Of a stretch of DNA of 23,198 bases, positions 6,022 through 12,872 are shown one piece after another. The stretch spans positions 1 through 23,198 of the IMG/VR virus record IMGVR_UViG_3300025301_000128; one strand, given 5' to 3'. Below the pieces are notes generated by a model that worked only from the letters and a program-made list of their open reading frames with translations, searched no databases and had not been told where the DNA came from. This stretch comes from a virus. Each line of letters begins with the position of its first letter. Position 1 is the first letter of the stretch. The translations under genes and the position numbers were made by a program.

Positions 6022-7586
6022 TAATAATTAGGCTCCTGGCGTTTAGATTTTTTATATTCAAGTTGATCTACTTTCATTTGTTTGAGTTTCACTACTTTGT
6101 GAGTTTTATTGCCAATGTTAAAAGAATGATCAAACTCTGCTTCTAGTTCTTGCTTCATAATAATTCCGGTGTCTCGAGAATCTAATTTCCATTTAAGGGG
6201 GAGTGTTTCAAAAAAAGAGGGAAAAAGAAAATAATGAAAACCTCCTTCGCTCCAAGAGAGTCCTCCTCTGATATCGCTACGTTGTTTAGCTTGACTTGAA
6301 TTAACACAATATTCGTAAAGATGTTGATAGAGTTGATCTTTAATATCCGTTCCCGCAGCCGGATAGACACGAGTTACAGATTTCATAACTAAATTTAAAA
6401 ATGCTCGATATTGTTTTGGAGAAAGAGGATCGGGATAAAAGCCTGCTTGTAACCAAACTAGATCTAAAAGTTTCTTTTGAGTGGTGAAAATGTCAGGATT
6501 AGAAGCTTCACATTCAATCGGTTTACCATCCGGTTTTTCTACCGTAAAACGAAGTTTAGGTGTAGTACTCATAATAACCTGAAGTCCAGAGAAAAGAGGA
6601 AAAGCGGAAGTAGTGTCTGATTTAATTCCAAAAGCTCTTTTAACACAAACATGTTTCATACATACTTTTGAAATCACTTCATCATTACAAGTATGATTGG
6701 CAGTTTCTTTAGTCCAGTATTTTATTTTATCATTAATTTTTTTAAGAGGCCAAGGAACTAAAAAATATTTATTAGCTTCATTCACTTTGTCTGGCCAATT
6801 TTCTTTATATTTTTTCTTAGCAAAAACCATATAGTTAAACATAAACCGATCTCTGCCATCTCCAATTTTAGTTTTAGAAAGTCTTTGTAAACAAGGGGGA
6901 CCATCTTCAAATTCCGGATCTCCTCCCATTAAAATTTCTGTGTCAACCCGTGTGATGAGTTGATCTAGTTCGTCGGGAGAGACACGGGAAGCGATAGCTA
7001 TTTTAATAAATTGTTCTAAGGATAAAGCGGTATTATTTTTATCTAAAGCATAACGTTTGGTGTTGGTATGATTAAAGTAAGGAAGATTAATAAAATTTCC
7101 TGACATATTTCCATGTTCATCCGGTTCTAATTCAATTTGTTTAGGATAAATTTCTGTAGTTCTTTTTAATTCAAGTGGTAAAAGGATCGATGCTAGGGCA
7201 TCACGCATGGTCTGAGCGCTAATGGCTTCGGTCAAAAATAAATAAATGTGTAAGCCTCCACTTTTGGATCGGCATGGGATGAGAGGAAGTTTATATTTTT
7301 CTATGTAAGAAAGAAGAAGGACTATATTAAAGTCTTTATAATTTTCAGGATCAACGTCGATACATCCAAAGAAGGCTTTACCCTCTTTGGTACAAGGTTG
7401 AATTCCTATTGATATTTTTCCTTCGAGATGTTGTTGGTAGTGGGTAGGGTGGACCGGTTGTTTAGACCAAATATACTCTGGTTTAATCTTATTTCTTTCT
7501 TTGTCAAACTCGACTTTGGCTTGTAACTTAATTTGACCAAAGTTTTCTTTGAGTCCAGAAAATAATTTTATAAATTCATCTATCAT
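6021..7586 (-). CDS. AEP-type primase with possible PriL-like iron-sulfur domain
   Basis: The N-terminal part of this 521-residue protein resembles the primase domain of TOTE-type systems. D77-x-D79 in FFGCIDVDP is the metal-binding pair and S-K-S-G-G-L-H113 is the SxH-like nucleotide motif, followed by the strand IELEPDEHGN near 151-160. The middle has PPC (C232), a GDGRDRF segment, then C300, C309 and C314. A proline-flanked first cysteine, a Gly-x-Arg segment and three later cysteines recall the iron-sulfur domain of the archaeal and eukaryotic primase large subunit. The C-terminal 180 residues are unassigned. It would make primers for the polymerase and may also extend them. A GC-rich hairpin lies in its leader, and a GGGA site precedes ATG 7586. 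Confidence 0.85.
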   Translation of the reverse strand: MIDEFIKLFSGLKENFGQIKLQAKVEFDKERNKIKPEYIWSKQPVHPTHYQQHLEGKISIGIQPCTKEGKAFFGCIDVDPENYKDFNIVLLLSYIEKYKLPLIPCRSKSGGLHIYLFLTEAISAQTMRDALASILLPLELKRTTEIYPKQIELEPDEHGNMSGNFINLPYFNHTNTKRYALDKNNTALSLEQFIKIAIASRVSPDELDQLITRVDTEILMGGDPEFEDGPPCLQRLSKTKIGDGRDRFMFNYMVFAKKKYKENWPDKVNEANKYFLVPWPLKKINDKIKYWTKETANHTCNDEVISKVCMKHVCVKRAFGIKSDTTSAFPLFSGLQVIMSTTPKLRFTVEKPDGKPIECEASNPDIFTTQKKLLDLVWLQAGFYPDPLSPKQYRAFLNLVMKSVTRVYPAAGTDIKDQLYQHLYEYCVNSSQAKQRSDIRGGLSWSEGGFHYFLFPSFFETLPLKWKLDSRDTGIIMKQELEAEFDHSFNIGNKTHKVVKLKQMKVDQLEYKKSKRQEPNY

Positions 7587-7600
7587 ACATCCCTTTAAGC

Positions 7601-7630
7601 GGGGCGGTTTAAGTCTCCCGTTGCCGCCCC
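7601..7630 (-). promoter_or_regulatory. GC-rich stem-loop in the primase leader
   Basis: GGGGCGG (7601-7607) pairs perfectly with CCGCCCC (7624-7630) around a 16-base loop. It is strikingly GC-rich for this AT-rich genome and lies just upstream of the primase ribosome-binding site on the minus strand. No T tract follows, so it is not a standard terminator. It could be an RNA processing site, an attenuator, or a protector of an mRNA end between the ssDNA-binding protein and the primase. Confidence 0.5.
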
Positions 7631-7635
7631 TATAC

Positions 7636-7648
7636 TCACCTTAGGTGA
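7636..7648. promoter_or_regulatory. 13-base dyad after the ssDNA-binding protein gene
   Basis: TCACCT-T-AGGTGA is a perfect inverted repeat directly next to the GC-rich stem-loop and four bases beyond the stop codon of the upstream gene. It could be an operator or extend the RNA fold. With no promoter hexamers nearby, its role is open. Confidence 0.3.
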
Positions 7649-7651
7649 ATT

Positions 7652-8407
7652 TTAGAAGTTTGTATCTTCTTTCTCTGCTGCTTTAGCTTGTCCACTTTTT
7701 ATAGAAGTGTGAAAAGCTTTAGCGTGCTGATAAAGATCGACATTATCTACTTTTCTTAAAAGTTTTACAGCGTAACCATACCAAGTAAAATTTCCTGATA
7801 TTTCTACTGACCGTAACTGATAGATGTGACTAAAAGATGGCGGATTAAAAGTACCATTTTTACCTTTTTCACTGATACTTTTCATCATCGAATTCCATCC
7901 GCGACTCACTTTAAGTTGAGTAGACTTCATCGCTATTAAGGCCTTATCAGATCCACTATCCGTTTGGATAATGACAAAATGATTTGCTGTTTTAATAATG
8001 ATGTTACCATTTTGAAGGACATCTTTACCTGATGCATCCTTCTTTGTTTGAGAAAGAATTTCAGGACCTCTATCCGGTGATGCCGGACGACCTTCTCTTC
8101 TTTCAAATGGTGCCCACTCAGGAAATGTGAGTTTGTAATAGCATGGAATGACTTCGATGCCTTTTGCTCCATCATACAGTTTTTTAGTAACTGTATTATA
8201 AAACATTCCTGGTTCAGCTCCGTCTACATACGAAGCATGTTTTTTCTTCGTTTCGTCGGAACTATTTTGAAGTAGTTTTAGGAATGGTAGGGCCAAATCA
8301 TCTTGGTCCATATTCTCTAAACCTAACTTCGCATCCGCTTCAAATAATGAAGTGGACGGTACTTCAGCTTGTTTCTTAGTAGTGATGTCTCTTGCTTCTT
8401 GAGGCAT
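7652..8407 (-). CDS. probable phage single-stranded DNA-binding protein
   Basis: The 251-residue protein has a segment DLALPFLKLLQNSSDE (about 36-51), then ASYVDGAEPGMFYNT (58-72) and IEVIPCYYKLTFPEWAPF (83-100). I associate this pattern with a widespread phage protein often annotated as ssDNA-binding. The end is charged and finishes with an acidic-aromatic tail (AAEKEDTNF); a terminal aromatic after acidic residues is the hallmark of T7 gp2.5 and many SSBs, where it recruits polymerase and helicase. Its place directly upstream of primase, helicase and polymerase supports the role. AAGGAG precedes the ATG at 8407, inside the end of the previous gene. The assignment is from context and remembered similarity, so moderate. 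Confidence 0.65.
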   Translation of the reverse strand: MPQEARDITTKKQAEVPSTSLFEADAKLGLENMDQDDLALPFLKLLQNSSDETKKKHASYVDGAEPGMFYNTVTKKLYDGAKGIEVIPCYYKLTFPEWAPFERREGRPASPDRGPEILSQTKKDASGKDVLQNGNIIIKTANHFVIIQTDSGSDKALIAMKSTQLKVSRGWNSMMKSISEKGKNGTFNPPSFSHIYQLRSVEISGNFTWYGYAVKLLRKVDNVDLYQHAKAFHTSIKSGQAKAAEKEDTNF

Positions 8408-8409
8408 GT

Positions 8410-8967
8410 TTATTTACTCCTTATTTTTGTTTGGTTTCCTACAAACGTGTTGAACAAATCAGAGGGCATCTCTTTCCCTGCTTCAGTCCGCTCTCTGAGT
8501 AATGCTTTTAAAGTCATCGGTTCTACTTTTAGTCTTTGTGCAGGTTGGTAGCCTTGACTTTGAGCAAGGATAGCATAATCGCTAGCCTTGGTATCTTCGT
8601 TACGACCAAAGGAAACGGTGACTTCATTTTTAATGATGTCGCCTAGGTCGTTGTTACGAAGCCAGTTAAATGCTGCTTCTCTTTGTGCGATTGGTATAGA
8701 AGCACCATAAATTTTTTTAATTTCTACAGAAGAACCATCTGCGAGTTTTAAAGAAGACAAAGACATTTCATTCATAATAGTTGGAATGACTTCACCTGAA
8801 ATTTTTGTAGCTGTTTCTTTCAAACTTTTTAGATCTTGTTCTTTTGCTTTAATATTTTTTTCTAACTGTTGAAGTTTTATTACTTCATCAGAAAGATTTT
8901 TTATATTATCTATTTCTTTGATGGCAAGAGATTGATCTTCTTCCATCATTTCATTTAATTTATTCAT
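8410..8967 (-). CDS. conserved replication-block protein with N-terminal coiled coil
   Basis: The first 60 of 185 residues are a highly charged helix with heptad-like Leu/Ile spacing (coiled coil likely). A compact domain follows, with LKLADGSSVEIKKIYGASI near 73-91, AAFNWLRNNDLGDIIKNEVTVSFGR near 98-122 and VEPMTLKALLRERTEAG near 147-163. I recall this domain layout in many phages next to the ssDNA-binding and primase genes, but know of no demonstrated function. It overlaps the upstream 129-residue gene by eight bases and its stop is three bases from the next start. It may be a structural helper of the replication complex, or a protein that happens to be co-expressed. Confidence 0.6.
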   Translation of the reverse strand: MNKLNEMMEEDQSLAIKEIDNIKNLSDEVIKLQQLEKNIKAKEQDLKSLKETATKISGEVIPTIMNEMSLSSLKLADGSSVEIKKIYGASIPIAQREAAFNWLRNNDLGDIIKNEVTVSFGRNEDTKASDYAILAQSQGYQPAQRLKVEPMTLKALLRERTEAGKEMPSDLFNTFVGNQTKIRSK

Positions 8968-9349
8968 CTACTTTTCCTTTCTCGTATAAGTTAATTGCAA
9001 TGGGATAATACATTCTTTCTTGTCGGTCCCATTTTAATAAATGATATTTGCCATGAGTTATATCAGATACAACAGAACATGCAACTCCAATGATTGCAGG
9101 ATCCCCTGTAAGTAGAAGATAATCAGTGGGACGATATTCTTTTAACAATCTTCTTAACTCAAAAATAATTGGACCCGGACTGAAAATCATTTGCGAATCT
9201 TCTCGTAAGAGGACTTTTATTTTGCCAAATTTTTGAGCTCCCATAATATTGATTTTAGGGCGCCCTTCTTTAGTACCTGGAATTTCCTGAATAACGTAAA
9301 CTATTTTTTCTGAGTCTTGTTTAAGTTCTTTATAATCTAAATTAGCCAT
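8960..9349 (-). CDS. conserved soluble protein of unknown function, first gene of the replication operon
   Basis: This 129-residue protein has alternating beta-type segments (IVYVIQEIPG, INIMGAQKFGKIKVLL) and a motif DYLLLTGDPAIIGVACSVV at about 76-94 that looks like a buried strand and helix in an alpha/beta fold. No catalytic residues stand out. It is the first gene of the minus-strand replication operon: a TTGACA/TATATC promoter lies 19-47 bases before its ATG, leaving only a short leader with an AGAAAG site. As the promoter-proximal gene it should be the most strongly expressed early product of the block. It overlaps the next gene by eight bases. Confidence 0.6.
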   Translation of the reverse strand: MANLDYKELKQDSEKIVYVIQEIPGTKEGRPKINIMGAQKFGKIKVLLREDSQMIFSPGPIIFELRRLLKEYRPTDYLLLTGDPAIIGVACSVVSDITHGKYHLLKWDRQERMYYPIAINLYEKGKVDE

Positions 9350-9358
9350 GGCTTTCTA

Positions 9359-9387
9359 TTGACATAGGATATAAGATAATGTACTAC
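9359..9387 (+). promoter_or_regulatory. possible plus-strand promoter for the SNF2 helicase gene
   Basis: A perfect TTGACA (9359-9364) is followed after 17 bases by TACTAC (9382-9387), a weak -10 match. The ATG of the helicase gene at 9408 is 20 bases beyond. The -35 is exact and the spacing ideal, but the -10 is poor. It overlaps the minus-strand promoter at 9368-9396, facing it. Confidence 0.4.
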
Positions 9388-9396
9388 TATTGTCAA
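9368..9396 (-). promoter_or_regulatory. minus-strand promoter for the replication operon
   Basis: On the minus strand TTGACA (9396-9391) is followed after exactly 17 bases by TATATC (9373-9368), a good sigma70-type pair. The transcript would start near 9361 and the first ATG is at 9349. The two TTGACA elements of the opposing promoters form an inverted repeat, so RNA polymerase can probably occupy only one at a time. Confidence 0.55.
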
Positions 9397-9407
9397 GAAA
9401 GAATACT

Positions 9408-10838
9408 ATGTTTTATAAATTTAAGACGAAGCCCTATGGGCATCAGTTAACTGCATTGAAAAAATCTTGTGACAAGAAGGTTTATGCTTTATTCATGGAA
9501 ATGGGGACTGGTAAAACTAAAGTAGCTATTGATAATTTAGCCATGCTTTATGATAAAGGAAAGGTAGATGGAGCTCTTATTATTGCTCCCAAAGGAGTGT
9601 ATAAAACTTGGTATTCTCAAGAATTTCCCGTCCATATGCCTGCTCATATTCGTTATAAGATGGTTTTATGGCAAGCTGCCATCAATCAAAAACAAAAGAA
9701 AAAACTGGACACGTTGTTTAAAACGGGTGTAGATCTTCATATTCTTATTATGAATGTAGAAGCTTTTAGCACTACTAAAGGTGTGGATTTTGCTAAAAAG
9801 TTTTTAAGTTGTCATGAAACATTTATGGTTGTAGATGAGAGTACTACGATTAAAAATCCTGAAGCTAAAAGAACTAAAAATATTATTAACTTGGCCATGC
9901 ACGCTAAATACCGTCGAATTTTAACAGGATCCCCTGTGACTAAATCTCCTTTAGACCTTTTTAAACAATGTGAGTTCCTTGATCCTTATCTCTTGAATCA
10001 TTCTTCTTATTATACATTTCGATCTCGATACGCCACGATGCGTACTGCTAATTTTAACGGAAGATCTGTGCAGCTCGTTGTAGGTTATAAAAACCTTGCA
10101 GAACTGTCGGAAAAACTTAAGCCCTTCTCCTATCGTGTTCTCAAAGACGACTGCTTAGATCTTCCACCTAAAACATACATGAAAAGAATCATTACGTTAA
10201 CCCCTGAACAACAGAAAGTTTATAGGCAAATGAAACAGATGGCGTTAGCAGAAATGAACGGAAAGGTTATAACAACAATGAGTGCATTAACCCAATTAAT
10301 GCGTTTGCATCAAATAACGTGCGGACATTTTAAAGCAGATGACGATTCAATTCAACTCATAAAAAATAATCGATTATCTCAGTTGTTGGAAGTGTTAGAT
10401 GAACTTGAAGGAAAAGCGGTAATCTGGGCTCATTATCAATTTGATGTTCAAACGATTGTAAAAGCGATTACAGAAAAATATGGAGAAAAGTCAGTAGTTA
10501 CCTATTATGGTTTAACTCCTAACGAAATACGACAATCTAATATAGAGCGATTCCAAACTAAAGATGAAACTCGTTTTTTGGTAGGAACCCCACAAACGGG
10601 TGGATATGGTATAACTTTAACGGCTGCTTCTACTATGATTTATTATTCTAATGGATATGATCTAGAAAAAAGAACTCAGTCAGAAGCTCGAATTGATCGT
10701 ATTGGTCAAAAATTCCCTATGACTTATATAGACATTCTCGCGGAAGATACTGTTGATGAAAGAATTGTTAAAGCCCTCCGCAAGAAAATTAATATTGCTA
10801 CCCAAGTGATGGGTGAAGAATTAAAAGATTGGATTTAA
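9408..10838 (+). CDS. SNF2-family DNA-dependent ATPase/helicase
   Basis: Taken from ATG 9408 the protein has 476 residues. A TTG in frame at 9390 would add six residues but has no ribosome-binding site, while AAGAAAG precedes the ATG. Motifs in order: Walker A MGTGKT (32-37), motif II VVDEST (141-146), motif III LTGSP (172-176), motif V GTPQTGGYG (393-401) and motif VI QSEARIDRIGQK (424-435). The last is typical of SNF2-type superfamily 2 ATPases, which translocate on double-stranded DNA. The lobes are compact with no extra nuclease or bromo-like domain. In phages such proteins are linked to replication, recombination or removal of bound host proteins. It is the only large gene on the plus strand and has its own promoter region, so it may be regulated apart from the other replication genes. 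Confidence 0.93.
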   Translation: MFYKFKTKPYGHQLTALKKSCDKKVYALFMEMGTGKTKVAIDNLAMLYDKGKVDGALIIAPKGVYKTWYSQEFPVHMPAHIRYKMVLWQAAINQKQKKKLDTLFKTGVDLHILIMNVEAFSTTKGVDFAKKFLSCHETFMVVDESTTIKNPEAKRTKNIINLAMHAKYRRILTGSPVTKSPLDLFKQCEFLDPYLLNHSSYYTFRSRYATMRTANFNGRSVQLVVGYKNLAELSEKLKPFSYRVLKDDCLDLPPKTYMKRIITLTPEQQKVYRQMKQMALAEMNGKVITTMSALTQLMRLHQITCGHFKADDDSIQLIKNNRLSQLLEVLDELEGKAVIWAHYQFDVQTIVKAITEKYGEKSVVTYYGLTPNEIRQSNIERFQTKDETRFLVGTPQTGGYGITLTAASTMIYYSNGYDLEKRTQSEARIDRIGQKFPMTYIDILAEDTVDERIVKALRKKINIATQVMGEELKDWI

Positions 10839-10870
10839 TCCCTTAAAATGTAGGACATACGCACGAGGCG

Positions 10871-10893
10871 CAGTAAAATTTTTTATTTTACTG
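10871..10893. terminator. AT-rich hairpin between the convergent helicase and Hsp20 genes
   Basis: CAGTAAAAT (10871-10879) pairs with ATTTTACTG (10885-10893) around TTTTT. It starts 33 bases after the helicase stop codon and includes the Hsp20 stop codon on the other strand. The nine-pair stem is AT-rich and the following T tract is short, so it is a weak but plausible bidirectional terminator. Confidence 0.4.
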
Positions 10894-11335
10894 TTATTGT
10901 CTTCGGCTTTTTGCCCTCAGGAACTATCTTTTCTAAAGATATTTTCAATAATCCGTTTTTTAACTCAGCACCTTTGATTTCTACATCATTAGCGATAGTA
11001 AAGGCTTTAGCAAAAGATCTCTTAGCAATTCCTTGATGGATCACGCCGTCTTTTTCTTTATCGGATTTAGTTTCCTTAACAGATTTTATAGTTAGTATGC
11101 TATCTGCGTATTCTACAGCAATGTCCTTCTTGTCATAACCTGCGAGAGCTACTTCAATATCGAACTTATTGTTTTCCTTTTTTACAATATTGTAAAAAGG
11201 AAAGTTAGCTGTCAACGAAGACCGAACATTGTCGTACTCATCGAAAAAATTTTCGAAGTGATCGAAAAGATTATCGAACCCGATTGAAACCGGTCTAAGT
11301 TGTTTAAAGATTGATGGTAATTTATCGAATGTCAT
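10883..11335 (-). CDS. small heat-shock protein, Hsp20/IbpA family
   Basis: The 150-residue protein has the IbpA-type order: an N-terminal aromatic arm with FDNLFDHFENFFDE (20-33), FPFYNI (45-50), the alpha-crystallin domain with FDIEVALAGYDKKDIAVEY (58-76), GIAKRSFAKAFTIANDVEI (102-120), and the end of the fold NGLLKISLEKIVPE (127-140). The tail KTITVK holds the short I-x-V motif that docks between subunits. It should act as an ATP-independent holdase that keeps unfolded proteins soluble, perhaps during virion assembly or host stress. Hsp20 genes are known in several marine phages. AAGGAGG precedes the ATG. A weak hairpin (ATGGAT 11364-11369 with ATCCAT 11379-11384, then TTTATTAA on the minus strand) sits upstream, so it may have partly independent expression. 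Confidence 0.95.
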   Translation of the reverse strand: MTFDKLPSIFKQLRPVSIGFDNLFDHFENFFDEYDNVRSSLTANFPFYNIVKKENNKFDIEVALAGYDKKDIAVEYADSILTIKSVKETKSDKEKDGVIHQGIAKRSFAKAFTIANDVEIKGAELKNGLLKISLEKIVPEGKKPKTITVK

Positions 11336-11398
11336 TTAACCTCCTTGTTAGACAGTTAATAAAATGGATCCCTAAGGCATCCATATATTTAATATAAT

Positions 11399-11515
11399 CT
11401 ATTTATATAAAATTGCAAGTAGCATTAATAATAAAACGAGTCCCATGTACCTGTTCGGCCCTGTGACCAGGACCCATTTTTTACATGCCATAAGTTTTTC
11501 CCATAAGAATTTCAT
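11399..11515 (-). CDS. 38-residue membrane peptide next to the endolysin
   Basis: ATG 11515-11513 overlaps the endolysin stop codon as TAATG. The product has a basic, amphipathic N-terminus (MKFLWEKLMACKKWV) and one hydrophobic helix rich in Leu and Met (about 24-36) before YK and TAG at 11399-11401. No ribosome-binding site of its own is obvious, fitting translational coupling to the endolysin. Its position right after the endolysin suggests a lysis role (pinholin, antiholin or regulator), but short membrane peptides are common and the function is unproven. Confidence 0.65.
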   Translation of the reverse strand: MKFLWEKLMACKKWVLVTGPNRYMGLVLLLMLLAILYK

Positions 11516-11991
11516 TATGCATCTCCTATAATTGGTTTATACCGTGTGTAGTTATCTTCATCTTTATACGCTCTGAGATTCTCCTTTGTATTTTCTTCTG
11601 AATCCGGATTGTACGCGACGTGCAACCATCCCGAGTTGGGCTCGTCTTTATTCCAGAATTCAAGAATCATTTGGTCATATAAAAGGTTCCCCTTGATCCA
11701 ATTAAAGATTTCATTGTTAGGTGTGCCATAGATTTCGAAGTCAGCTGCCATGCCTTTTGCATGTTGACTGTCCGGGCTGCTGCCGATCGCTTGACACAGC
11801 GCTGGGCTGCGATATCCGCTGGATATACTCACAACGTGATTAAAATGGTCCCTAACAGGTTGTAGGACCCTCTCACAGAGCAATCTGAGGTTCTCCTGGT
11901 GGTCAGGACTAGGGTCGTTAGGAATGCCTTTCCTCTCAGCTGTTTGAGACTTGGTTAGCTCAACCAAGCTAAAATTTTTAGAAAGTTGCAT
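11515..11991 (-). CDS. endolysin, peptidase M15 family
   Basis: The 158-residue enzyme is expected to cut peptidoglycan peptide bridges as a zinc D-Ala-D-Ala carboxypeptidase or L-Ala-D-Glu endopeptidase type. It shows the family start FSLVELTKSQTAERKGIPN (7-25), SSGYRSPALCQAIG (57-70), the zinc ligands H77 and D84 in SQHAKGMAADFE and H124 in GWLHV. The catalytic acid region is near E111. There is no signal peptide, so a holin or other membrane pore is needed to release it. It sits in the lysis block next to spanin and holin candidates. The ATG overlaps the stop codon of the 93-residue gene as TAATG. Confidence 0.92.
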   Translation of the reverse strand: MQLSKNFSLVELTKSQTAERKGIPNDPSPDHQENLRLLCERVLQPVRDHFNHVVSISSGYRSPALCQAIGSSPDSQHAKGMAADFEIYGTPNNEIFNWIKGNLLYDQMILEFWNKDEPNSGWLHVAYNPDSEENTKENLRAYKDEDNYTRYKPIIGDA

Positions 11992-12272
11992 TAGTATTTG
12001 GATTCCGCGTCGTATGAATCGCTGGTATATCCATGTTCAATTACACGTATGATTCTGGTACGGCCTGCTGTTTCACCTTCTTCTTTGATGTATTCGACTT
12101 CAGCTTTAACATTAGCTCCACATTTAAATTGGACGCGCTCGGGCTGAATATTTCTCTCGGCCGTCCTCTTCGCCTTCAGGCAGTCTGACATTGAGCTTTT
12201 GTATGTGTGCTCCACCAATTGGCCCTCTAAAAACATGCAAAGGGCGACGCATATAATTATTTCATTTGGCAT
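11991..12272 (-). CDS. small secreted or membrane-anchored cysteine protein
   Basis: The 93-residue protein opens with a hydrophobic leader (MPNEIIICVALCMFLEGQLV) that could be a signal peptide or N-terminal anchor. A motif SSMSDCLKAKRTAERN follows (26-41) and then FKCG (49-52), so Cys31 and Cys51 may pair outside the membrane. The rest is charged, with several Glu and Arg and a Tyr-containing tail. It resembles the 71-residue protein at 6-221 in layout. It lies between the endolysin and the coiled-coil membrane protein with one-base overlaps on both sides. A lysis or envelope role is suggested only by neighbours. Confidence 0.6.
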   Translation of the reverse strand: MPNEIIICVALCMFLEGQLVEHTYKSSMSDCLKAKRTAERNIQPERVQFKCGANVKAEVEYIKEEGETAGRTRIIRVIEHGYTSDSYDAESKY

Positions 12273-12688
12273 TATCGTACTCCGTTCTTGTAATGGATCT
12301 CTCGATTCGAATCTTTGAGTTCCTCAATATCTATTAACACTTTTTCCATTTGTTTACTTAAAAAATCTATGTTTACTTTATTGTGCATCATACTCTCAAT
12401 TTGTTTATTAATTCGATCGGTGGTCTTGTAAAGGTCCTCCAACATCATGTATTGTTCGGAATCAGCCGGCAAACTTCCAAGAAGCCCCCGAGGCCACTTA
12501 ATTCTGAACTCCGTATTCATCTCTAAATCTTTATTCATAATTTCTATTTGAGTTGACATACGATTCTGGTTCTCAATCAAACCGAAGTAAGCCCAGGTCC
12601 CGATCGCGACCATGGCGATCAAAGAGAAAACCGTTTTCATCGGCATTTGAACTCGTGCTTCGTCTGATATATTTAAAGGTTTACCCAT
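12272..12688 (-). CDS. membrane-anchored coiled-coil protein, lysis block
   Basis: I take ATG 12688 as the start (138 residues); a GTG at 12697 would add three. The N-terminus (GKPLNISDEARVQMPMK) is cytoplasmic-looking, followed by one membrane helix (FSLIAMVAIGTWAYFGLI, about 21-38). The remaining 100 residues are mostly helical and charged, with a WPRGLLGSLPADSEQ turn near 66-80 and heptad-like pattern beyond, so a periplasmic coiled coil is likely. I recall closely similar proteins in marine phages, but with no known function. Spanin-like bridging or an anchor for other lysis proteins are possible. It overlaps the 39-residue gene by eight bases and the next gene as TAATG. Confidence 0.65.
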   Translation of the reverse strand: MGKPLNISDEARVQMPMKTVFSLIAMVAIGTWAYFGLIENQNRMSTQIEIMNKDLEMNTEFRIKWPRGLLGSLPADSEQYMMLEDLYKTTDRINKQIESMMHNKVNIDFLSKQMEKVLIDIEELKDSNREIHYKNGVR

Positions 12689-12800
12689 AGACCCCACAAC
12701 AACTAAATTTTTCCATAAAAAAATAATGATACACCGAGAATCCTATTACTATCCCTATGCTCATTCCTATAAATAACGTCACGTACTTTATCATACGCAT
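12681..12800 (-). CDS. 39-residue membrane peptide
   Basis: ATG 12800-12798 opens a 39-residue peptide with a hydrophobic helix rich in Ile, Val and Gly (about 5-27, including GMSIGIVIGFSVYHYFF) and a short tail containing a Cys-Cys pair (33-34). It ends at TAA 12681-12683, eight bases inside the next gene, and overlaps the 26-residue frame by ten bases. The Gly-x3-Gly spacing in the helix favours helix packing, as seen in pinholin-type proteins. A role in lysis is inferred from position. The overlapping arrangement suggests coupled translation. Confidence 0.6.
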   Translation of the reverse strand: MRMIKYVTLFIGMSIGIVIGFSVYHYFFMEKFSCCGVYG

Positions 12801-12871
12801 TCTAGAAAGTGAACCCAGAATAGATAGCTTACTGCTGAAATAATGATGACTCTATAAAGGGCAATTAGCAT
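12791..12871 (-). CDS. 26-residue membrane peptide
   Basis: ATG 12871-12869 lies one base after the outer-spanin stop codon, behind an AAGGA site. The 26-residue product (MLIALYRVIIISAVSYLFWV...) is almost entirely one hydrophobic helix. It ends at TGA 12791-12793, overlapping the following ATG region by ten bases. It could be a functional micro-protein or a translational coupling device. The good ribosome-binding site is the main support. Confidence 0.45.
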   Translation of the reverse strand: MLIALYRVIIISAVSYLFWVHFLECV

Positions 12872-12872
12872 A

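Noticed and set aside
9390-9407. TTG start for the SNF2 helicase
   Set aside because: No ribosome-binding site lies before it, and it falls in the promoter region; ATG 9408 begins at the conserved-looking part.
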